A DNA stretch of 64,000 nt, taken from assembly GCF_003990335.1 (NCBI RefSeq), contig NZ_CP034683.1, positions 1,316,501 through 1,380,500 of the forward strand. The letters are read 5' to 3'. The notes under the pieces are model-generated. The model saw only the letters and a program-made list of their open reading frames with translations, ran no database searches and was not told the DNA's origin. Made by a program: the position numbers and the translations under genes. Origin of the DNA: Rheinheimera mangrovi. GTDB taxonomy: Bacteria; Pseudomonadota; Gammaproteobacteria; Enterobacterales; Alteromonadaceae. Positions 57,834 through 64,000 of the stretch are shown here, one piece after another (position 1 is the first letter of the stretch; the number at the start of each line of letters is the position of its first letter).

Positions 57834-58672
57834 TGCCTGCGGTGGCGTTTTCTCTGCCCGCTGTGTCTATAGCGGGCTGGCAACAAGGTCCGGCGCAGCA
57901 AAAGGTGACTTTGTGTTTGCATGGTTGGCTGGACAACGCCGATAGTTTTTTACCTCTCTCTGCTTATTTGCCAGAACTGAATCTGGTCGCAGTTGATTTA
58001 CCAGGCCATGGTCAGTCAGGACATCGCAGTAGCGATGCTCATTATCATTTTTTAGACTGGATTTACGATCTGGCTACGCTGATTAAAATAGCGGGTTGGC
58101 AGCAGGTCGATATTATCGGTCATTCAATGGGCGCTATGATTGGCTCTGTACTGGCTGCAGTAATGCCAGAGATGGTGCGTAAACTGGTGTTGATTGACAG
58201 TATAGGATTAGTGACAGGCGAAGCGAGCAACACAACACATCAGGTTCGCACCGCAATTAACCACAGATGGCAAAGTCCAAATAAACAAAAACCAGTGTAC
58301 AGCGATCTGCAAAGCGCAGCGCTTGCCAGGCAAAATCAAAGTGATTTTGATCTAAGTTCTGCACTCATACTTACCAGACGCGGCACAACAGCATGCGCTG
58401 GCGGACTCACCTGGTCTGCAGATATGCGCTTACGTGAATCATCCGCATATCGTTTATTGCAGCCACAGGCCACGCAACTGCTCCACGACATTCAATGCCC
58501 GGTATTGGCTATTCTGGCGAAAGATGGCTTGCCGATGATGCAGCAGGCGCGACAAGAGTATCAGCACTGTTATCGGCAACTGGAGCTGATTGAGTTGAGC
58601 GGAGGTCATCATTGTCATATGACTCAGCCTGAGCCAACAGCCAACGCAATTCGTCAATTTTTACTGTCCTGA
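57833..58672 (+). CDS. Alpha/beta hydrolase
   Basis: A 279-residue hydrolase. The nucleophile Ser is in IIGHSMGAMIGSVL; LHGWLDNADSFLPLS near the N terminus holds the oxyanion HGW motif; the C-terminal His is in ELSGGHHCHMTQPE. The protein ends naturally after the family's last helix (AIRQFLLS). The TGA stop codon at 58670 lies inside the first unit of the 72-bp repeat. It is translated in step with the previous gene. Confidence 0.9.
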   Translation: MPAVAFSLPAVSIAGWQQGPAQQKVTLCLHGWLDNADSFLPLSAYLPELNLVAVDLPGHGQSGHRSSDAHYHFLDWIYDLATLIKIAGWQQVDIIGHSMGAMIGSVLAAVMPEMVRKLVLIDSIGLVTGEASNTTHQVRTAINHRWQSPNKQKPVYSDLQSAALARQNQSDFDLSSALILTRRGTTACAGGLTWSADMRLRESSAYRLLQPQATQLLHDIQCPVLAILAKDGLPMMQQARQEYQHCYRQLELIELSGGHHCHMTQPEPTANAIRQFLLS

Positions 58673-58908
58673 CGATTTTTTATGCTCAGCAATCCTGCAG
58701 AGCACCCTTTGGGGCCAGCTAAAGCTGTTAAAAATCGTTCCTGACGATTTTTTATGCTCTGCAATCCTGCAGATCACCTTTGCGGGCCAGCTAAAGCCGT
58801 TAAAAATCGTTCCTGACGATTTTTTATGCTCTGCAATCCCTGCAGAGCCCCCTTGCGGGCCAGCTAAAGCCGTTAAAAATCGTTCCTGACGATTTTTTAT
58901 GCTGTTAT
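58668..58908. repeat. 72-bp tandem repeat array
   Basis: Three units (58668-58739, 58740-58811 and 58812-58884, the last 73 bp) and a partial fourth begin CCTGACGATTTTTTATGCTC. Each holds GCTCTGCA-ATCC-TGCAGAGC (8-bp stem) in units two and three, and at the unit junctions AAAAATCG-TTCCTGA-CGATTTTT (8-bp stem followed by T residues). The array begins inside the hydrolase gene's last codons. The 73-bp unit breaks any reading frame that runs through it, which argues against a coding role. Downstream of 58909, the gap to fadD holds only AT-rich, promoter-like sequence. Confidence 0.93.
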
Positions 58909-59094
58909 AGTCGGGGTCAGAACTGCTGGTTCCGCAGACAATTGTTAAATGAAAGCAATTGTGGGATGATGCAGGATTAGAGTAAAAACTCAGTGTCATT
59001 TTGTAGCAGATTATTTCGATGTCTGTACAAAGGGCCAAAGCACTAACTATAACTACTATAACTAAAAAATAATAAATACCACGAGGAGAGGACA
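58909..59094 (+). other. Region between the repeat array and fadD
   Basis: About 186 bases with no gene. It is presumably the fadD promoter region; I could not see a clear FadR or other operator, and GAGGAGAGG near 59083-59091 is the fadD ribosome binding site. Confidence 0.5.
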
Positions 59095-60753
59095 GTGGAT
59101 CGAGTCTGGTCAAAAAATTACCCTGAAGGCGTTCCGACAGATATTAATGCTGATCATTACGCGTCGTTATTGGAAGTCTTTGCTGAAAGTATTAAAGACT
59201 ACGCTGATAAAACCGCCTATATCAACATGGGCAAAAGCATTACTTATGCAGAACTGGATCAGTTGAGCTTAAAGTTTGCTGCTTATTTGCAACAACAGTT
59301 AGGTCTGAAAAAAGGTGATGCTGTTGCCGTGATGATGCCAAACCTGCTGCAATACCCAGTCTGTATTTTAGGTATTCTGCGTGCTGGTTGCGTAGTGGTG
59401 AACGTCAACCCACTGTACACTCCACGTGAATTAGAGCATCAGTTACTCGACTCACAAGCCAAAGCTATCGTCATTGTTGAGAACTTCGCTCATACCTTGT
59501 CTGATGTGCAGGATAAAGTGAAGCTGAACCACGTGATCCTGACCCATATGGGCGATATGTTGGGCCTGGTCAAAGGCACTATCGTCAACTTGGTCGTTAA
59601 GCATGTTAAAAAGCTGATCCCTGCGCATAATCTGAAAAAATACGTCACGTACAAGCAGGTTATTGCCACTGGTAATGCCGCTGCGTACAAAAAGCCTGTG
59701 GTTGTTGGAGAAGACTTAGCTTTTCTGCAGTACACAGGTGGCACTACAGGCGTATCCAAAGGCGCTATGCTGACGCATCGCAACATGGTGGCTAACCTGG
59801 AGCAGGCTGACGGCTGCATCGGTCCTCTGCTGACTCATGGTAAGGAATTCGTAGTTACCGCACTGCCGCTTTATCATATCTTTGCTTTAACGGCTAATTT
59901 CCTGGTCTTTATGAAGTATGGTGGTACAAATCTATTGATCACCAACCCAAGGGATATGCCTAACTTTGTCAAAGAGCTGGAGAAGTATCCGTTTTCAGTT
60001 ATTACAGGTGTGAACACGCTGTTTAATGGCTTACTGAATACACCAGGTTTTGCCCAGCTGGATTTTAGCAATATGAAGCTGGCATTGGGTGGTGGTATGG
60101 CCGTGCAGCGCCCCGTGGCCGAGCGCTGGCAGAAAGTCACTAGTACTCGTCTGGTGGAAGGTTATGGTTTAACTGAATGTGCGCCTTTGGTCACAGTTAG
60201 CCCTTATAACCTGCCTGCGTATAATGGCAGCATTGGTTTCCCTGCGCCTTCCACAGACATCAAGCTGGTCAATGATGATGGCGTTGAAGCTGCTGCTGGC
60301 GAAGCCGGTGAAATGTGGGTCAAAGGTCCGCAGGTAATGAAAGGCTATTACAACAGACCTGATGAAACGTTAAAGGTACTGAATGCAGATGGCTGGTTAG
60401 CAACAGGGGATATAGCCCGTGTTGATGACGAGGGCTTCTTCTACATAGTCGATCGCAAAAAAGACATGATTTTAGTCTCAGGTTTTAACGTGTATCCAAA
60501 CGAGATTGAAGAAGTGGTTGCGATGAACGACAAAGTCCTTGAAGTTGCTGCCATTGGTGTACCCAATGAATCTACTGGCGAAGCGGTGAAGATTTTTGTT
60601 GTGAAAAAAGACCAGAGCCTGACAGATGCTGAATTAATTCAACACTGTAAGGAACGTTTGACGGGCTATAAGGTACCGAAGCTGGTAGAATTCCGCACTG
60701 AATTGCCAAAAACGAACGTGGGTAAAATCTTAAGGCGGGAGCTGAAAGGTTAA
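59095..60753 (+). CDS. fadD: Long-chain fatty acid-CoA ligase
   Basis: A 552-residue AMP-forming enzyme that activates fatty acids for beta-oxidation. It starts with GTG behind AGGAGAGG. The AMP-binding motif is [33 protein letters not shown] and the C-terminal [23 protein letters not shown] with the FACS motif GYKVP and the final [14 protein letters not shown] lysine region are intact. Confidence 0.96.
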   Translation: MDRVWSKNYPEGVPTDINADHYASLLEVFAESIKDYADKTAYINMGKSITYAELDQLSLKFAAYLQQQLGLKKGDAVAVMMPNLLQYPVCILGILRAGCVVVNVNPLYTPRELEHQLLDSQAKAIVIVENFAHTLSDVQDKVKLNHVILTHMGDMLGLVKGTIVNLVVKHVKKLIPAHNLKKYVTYKQVIATGNAAAYKKPVVVGEDLAFLQYTGGTTGVSKGAMLTHRNMVANLEQADGCIGPLLTHGKEFVVTALPLYHIFALTANFLVFMKYGGTNLLITNPRDMPNFVKELEKYPFSVITGVNTLFNGLLNTPGFAQLDFSNMKLALGGGMAVQRPVAERWQKVTSTRLVEGYGLTECAPLVTVSPYNLPAYNGSIGFPAPSTDIKLVNDDGVEAAAGEAGEMWVKGPQVMKGYYNRPDETLKVLNADGWLATGDIARVDDEGFFYIVDRKKDMILVSGFNVYPNEIEEVVAMNDKVLEVAAIGVPNESTGEAVKIFVVKKDQSLTDAELIQHCKERLTGYKVPKLVEFRTELPKTNVGKILRRELKG

Positions 60754-60763
60754 TCCAGAAAAA

Positions 60764-60786
60764 AACCGGCTTTTGCCGGTTTTTTT
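60764..60786 (+). terminator. Rho-independent terminator after fadD
   Basis: AACCGGC-TTTT-GCCGGTT followed by a T-run. A-rich sequence precedes the stem. The rnd gene lies just beyond it. Confidence 0.88.
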
Positions 60787-60836
60787 ACAATCAAAAGTTG
60801 GCGAAAGAAATAGAAAGAGACAATCAAGGATTTAAC

Positions 60837-61982
60837 ATGACGTATCAGCTTATAACTTCCTCATCTGCTTTAGCTGCTTTTTGTGCGCAAGCCGCCAGTA
60901 CGGACCTGTTAGCTGTTGATACTGAATTTGTCCGCCAAACCACCTTATACCCAAAGCTTGGTTTAATTCAGCTGTTTGATGGCAAACAACTAGCGTTGGT
61001 TGACCCTTTAGCTATTGATGACTGGAGTTCCTTGCAGCAACTCTTTGCTAATCCGGCAGTGTGCAAAGTGGTGCATTCCTGTAATGAAGATTTAGAAGCC
61101 TTAGCCACTAAAAATCTGTTGCCTATATTACCTCTGATAGACACTCAACTTGCTGCTGAACTGGCAGGTTGGGGCGGAAGTCAGGGCTATGCCAAACTGG
61201 TGCAACGAGTTTGTGCTATTGAGCTGGATAAAAGCGAATCCCGCACTGACTGGATAGCGCGTCCTTTGTCTGCTCTGCAACTGGACTATGCTGCCAAAGA
61301 TGTAGAGCATTTATTGGATGTCTATCAGGCATTAAAAACTGAGCTGATGGCAAAGGGTCAATACGAATTGCTGCTTGCTGAAGGCGAACATTTAATAGCT
61401 CGTCGCTCTTATGCTTTACCTTTGTCATTTCGCCACCTGGAACTGAAAAATAGTAATCTGCTGACGCCGCGTGAGTTGGCTATTTTGCGTGAACTGGTGA
61501 TTTGGCGTCAGGACTATGCCCTGCAGCATGATATGGCGCTGGGTTTTATCTTTAAAGATCACCATTTACTGGATATAGCAAAACGCCGCCCTGGTAGTCT
61601 GGAGTCGATGTTTAATATCCCTGAATTGCCAGGCCGTGAAGTGCGTCGCCACGGCAAAGCCGTTCTGGCTTTGATTGAAAAGGCCAAAGCTTTACCACTG
61701 GATCAGTGTCCGGCACCTTTTTACCACACTAATGCATTTCAGGGGGTTAAAGAAGAAATGCAAAAAATCACTGAAGCTATTAAAGCCGCAGCTAAAGAAT
61801 CCGGCATTCCGGCTGAATTTATGGCAGTACGTCGTCAAAGCACAGAGTACTTTAACTGGTGCTGGCGTGTCAGTGATGAAGACAGAGCTCAATTACCAGT
61901 TCCAGAGTTTTTGCGTGGCTGGCGCCGTGAGCTGTTAGTGAAGTTTTTGCCTGTGCCACAGCACGTGCAACATTTGATCTGA
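60837..61982 (+). CDS. rnd: Ribonuclease D
   Basis: A 381-residue 3' exonuclease for tRNA maturation. The DEDD family residues: Asp28 and Glu30 in LLAVDTEFVRQ, Asp in KVVHSCNEDLEAL, and Tyr-x3-Asp in LDYAAKDVEHLLDVY. An HRDC domain follows (about residues 205-290). The ATG at 60837 follows AAGGA; a TTG at 60798 would add 13 residues not seen in the family. The fadD-rnd order is usual, upstream of the min genes. Confidence 0.95.
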   Translation: MTYQLITSSSALAAFCAQAASTDLLAVDTEFVRQTTLYPKLGLIQLFDGKQLALVDPLAIDDWSSLQQLFANPAVCKVVHSCNEDLEALATKNLLPILPLIDTQLAAELAGWGGSQGYAKLVQRVCAIELDKSESRTDWIARPLSALQLDYAAKDVEHLLDVYQALKTELMAKGQYELLLAEGEHLIARRSYALPLSFRHLELKNSNLLTPRELAILRELVIWRQDYALQHDMALGFIFKDHHLLDIAKRRPGSLESMFNIPELPGREVRRHGKAVLALIEKAKALPLDQCPAPFYHTNAFQGVKEEMQKITEAIKAAAKESGIPAEFMAVRRQSTEYFNWCWRVSDEDRAQLPVPEFLRGWRRELLVKFLPVPQHVQHLI

Positions 61983-62135
61983 TTAAAGTCGAGCTTCGTA
62001 TATACGAGTCGTTTTTTATTTGGTTTTACACGTTTTTTCGGCTAAATCATCTGATTTTTTTCAAAAATAGCTATTGGTCGATGTCAAAAATAGCGGCGTA
62101 ACCCTTTTGCAACATTAACAATCAAAAGGGGATTG

Positions 62136-63512
62136 ATGATGAGATGGAAAAATAAATAATGTGTCCTTGGTTTCGCTCTGCTTGCTGTCGCTGGCTGTAA
62201 CGATTCCGATCCAGCACCTGAACCTGTTATTCCACCGCCGCCAGTTAACGCAACAATTAAAGTTGCGCACGCCGTGTCTGATGCTCCTGAAGTGGCTGTG
62301 AATGCGAAAGGTAGTGTTGCGGTTGGAAATCTGGCCTTTGGATATGCTTCCGGGCCAGTGTCTGTAACTCCGGGGAATTTCAGTGCTTCTGTCGATGCTA
62401 AATTATCTGGCAATGGGCTGGCCACCGTTTTTCCGCAAACCAGCCTATCTTTAGCTCAGGCAACTGACTACGTCATATTTGCCATTGGCAAAGCAGCGGA
62501 TAGCAGCATCGAACCTCTGGTGATTAATTTCCCACAAACGGCAGTAAGTAGCGGTAATGTGCGCTTGCGTGTAGTTCACGCTGCGGCTTCTGCCCCAACA
62601 GTAGATGTGCACTTACCAGCTCCTGCCGTCAACTTATCTGCGGGCACTGTGGCTGCTACTCTTGAGTTTTCTGCTGCAACGGGTGAAGTCGTAGTCCCTG
62701 CAGGTGATTACAGGGTGCGTATTACGCCAGCCGGCAACCTGACTACAGTAGTCTATGATTCAGGCACCGTAGCTCTTGCTGCAGGCACAGCTTAACTATT
62801 GCCGCTTTAGACAGTAAATTTGCTGGTCCGTCACCAGTCTCATTATTAGCTTTAGTTCAGGGAGGCGACACCAGCCTTGAATTATTAGATACAGGCTCAG
62901 TTTCTGCTGTTCGGGTGGTACATGATGTCTCAGACGCACCTGCTGTCGATGTATTCGTAGACGGTGCCGAAGCTATCAACGCTTTAGCTTTCCCTGATAT
63001 CACAGGTTACGCTGAACTGGCTCCGGACACCTACAATGTAAAAGTAGCAGCAGATGCGGATAACTCTGTGGTGGTGATTAATGCCGATCTGGAGCTGGAA
63101 GCCGATGCTTATTACACAGTGCACGCTGTCGGCTCTTTAACCGAAGACAGCATCGAGCCTTTGGTGGTCGTGGATAATCCACGTCGTATTGCGACAGCTG
63201 CACAAATCCGTGTGATCCATGGATCCAGCCTGGCAGGTCCAGTGGATGTTTACCTGACGGCAAACTCGGATATTTCAACTGCCACTGCGGCGCTGAGCAA
63301 TGTCGCTTTTAAAGCAGATTCTGGGTATATCCAGGTACCAGCGGGCGATTATTTTGTCACTGTGACAGCAACAGGTACCAAAACAGCCGCCATTGGTCCT
63401 GTGGCAGTGACATTGGATGCAAATCGTATACACAGCAGTAGCAAGGGATGGCGAAGGCTTAACAGCGGATCTGGGATTGATCCTGTTGGATGATTTTAAC
63501 AACGTGCAGTAG
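62136..63512 (+). pseudogene. DUF4397 domain lipoprotein, broken by three lesions
   Basis: The frame reads MMRWKNK, TAA (62157), CVLGFALLAVAGCNDSD, so a stop sits just ahead of the lipobox. The next damage is at 62790-62793: the frame changes at GCTTA where GCTTTA would keep LAAGTALTIAALDSKFAG in phase. The last is at 63425-63432: CGTATACAC where CGTATATACAC would read NRIYTAVARDGEG. The resulting protein has two DUF4397-type repeats (HAVSDAPEVAV, VVHDVSDAPAVDVF and VIHGSSLAGPVDVYL). No fragment has a good start. The 3' end falls at the terminator before minE. Confidence 0.8.
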
Positions 63513-63513
63513 C

Positions 63514-63549
63514 AAAAAAGAGGCAGAGTCACAGACTCTGCCTCTTTTG
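63514..63549. terminator. Bidirectional terminator between the DUF4397 gene and minE
   Basis: AAAAGAGGCAGAGTC-ACA-GACTCTGCCTCTTTT is a 15-bp perfect stem with T residues on both strands. Confidence 0.9.
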
Positions 63550-63553
63550 TTTA

Positions 63554-63814
63554 TTACTTCTTATCGTCTGGGAAAGTAACGTTTAATTCCAGTACAGACA
63601 GCTCGTCCGAGCTTTTCTCCAGCGATACTGAAACCTGATCGTCAGCAATATCAACATACTTACGGATCACCGCCAGAATATCGCGCTCCAGCTGTGGTAA
63701 ATAATCCGGACTGTTGCGTCTGTTACGTTCATGAGCAACGATAATTTGTAACCGCTCTTTGGCAGTTGAAGCTGTATTTTTTTTCGTTGAACGGAAATAA
63801 TCCAATAACGACAT
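63554..63814 (-). CDS. minE: Cell division topological specificity factor MinE
   Basis: An 86-residue protein that drives MinD off the membrane and sets up pole-to-pole oscillation of the division inhibitor. It starts MSLLDYFRS, followed by the MinD-contact helix ([16 protein letters not shown]) and the dimerisation region ([17 protein letters not shown]). GGAGG lies upstream. It is downstream of minD in the same transcript. Confidence 0.96.
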   Translation of the reverse strand: MSLLDYFRSTKKNTASTAKERLQIIVAHERNRRNSPDYLPQLERDILAVIRKYVDIADDQVSVSLEKSSDELSVLELNVTFPDDKK

Positions 63815-63818
63815 TCGC

Positions 63819-64000
63819 TTAGCCTCCAAATATACGTTTCAGCAAGCCTTTTTTCTCAACATTCAAGAAACGGAAAGGCACTTCTTCGCCAAGCAAGCGG
63901 GCGACCGTGTCTAAATAGGCCTGACCTGCATCGCTGTCCTGATCCAAAATAACAGGCTGACCTGAGTTCGACGCGTTTAATACGGCTTGTGATTCAGGGA
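63819..64000 (-). CDS. minD: Septum site-determining ATPase MinD, C-terminal part
   Basis: The last 60 residues of MinD; the rest is beyond the right edge. The end reads [13 protein letters not shown], the membrane-targeting amphipathic helix of the protein, after [17 protein letters not shown]. MinD binds MinC and MinE. The stop codon lies 4 bases before the minE start. Confidence 0.95.
   Translation of the reverse strand, partial: PESQAVLNASNSGQPVILDQDSDAGQAYLDTVARLLGEEVPFRFLNVEKKGLLKRIFGG

Noticed and set aside
58661..59113. 150-residue minus-strand frame over the 72-bp array
   Set aside because: It merely translates the repeats, the 73-bp unit shifts the phase, and it runs over the fadD start region without a ribosome binding site.
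1..64000. Prophage, integrative element or insertion sequence
   Set aside because: No integrase, transposase, phage structural gene or attachment-site duplication is visible, and gene order is that of the core chromosome.

Overview
This 64 kb window looks like chromosomal core DNA of a marine or freshwater gammaproteobacterium. The gene order (map-glnD-dapD divergent from rpsB-tsf-pyrH-frr-uppS-cdsA-dxr-rseP-bamA-skp-lpxD-fabZ-lpxA-lpxB-rnhB-dnaE-accA-tilS, a hisGDCBHAFI operon with a histidine attenuator, yqcC-truC-yqcA, yoaA-tsaB, fadD-rnd and minE-minD) together with several families common in Alteromonadales-like bacteria (DUF3192, DUF2789, DUF3301, DUF3014, DUF2878) suggests Rheinheimera or a close relative. 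The genus is an inference. I saw no prophage, insertion sequence, integrase, CRISPR array, tRNA or rRNA gene.

Layout. 1-4.5 kb: small accessory genes, with the yqcC-truC-yqcA group and a broken carboxymuconolactone decarboxylase gene. 4.5-4.8 kb: a 42-bp tandem array with GC-rich hairpins. 4.8-9.1 kb (minus strand): dapD, glnD, map. 9.3-29.8 kb (plus strand): translation factors, isoprenoid/undecaprenyl and CDP-diacylglycerol synthesis, outer-membrane assembly, lipid A synthesis, replication and fatty-acid genes, many with overlapping stop and start codons. 29.9-32.1 kb (minus): a diguanylate cyclase and a patatin-like phospholipase. 32.3-36.5 kb: a DUF3014 membrane protein, an acyltransferase, the 4.5S SRP RNA, a frameshifted S9 peptidase and a LURP-one-like protein. 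36.8-37.3 kb: two small membrane proteins. 37.3-44.7 kb (minus): the complete his operon with leader peptide and terminator. 45-51.4 kb: yoaA, tsaB, a TauE/SafE transporter, and an SDR-DUF2878-chalcone-isomerase-like set. 51.9-56.2 kb: a TonB-dependent receptor facing an alkaline phosphatase. 56.4-58.7 kb: an Slp lipoprotein behind a sigma-E-like promoter, followed by a methyltransferase-like exported protein and an alpha/beta hydrolase that ends inside a 72-bp tandem repeat. 59-62 kb: fadD and rnd. 62.1-63.5 kb: a heavily damaged DUF4397 lipoprotein gene. 63.5-64 kb (minus): minE and the end of minD.

The centre of the window is an envelope-building block: UppS, CdsA and Dxr supply carriers and lipids, BamA, Skp and RseP assemble and survey outer-membrane proteins, and LpxD, FabZ, LpxA and LpxB make lipid A. 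I did not find a clearly new multi-gene system. The most unusual material is three broken genes with small lesions, two unrelated tandem-repeat arrays with strong hairpin potential (one supplying the stop codon of a gene), and several short tandem duplications just upstream of start codons.
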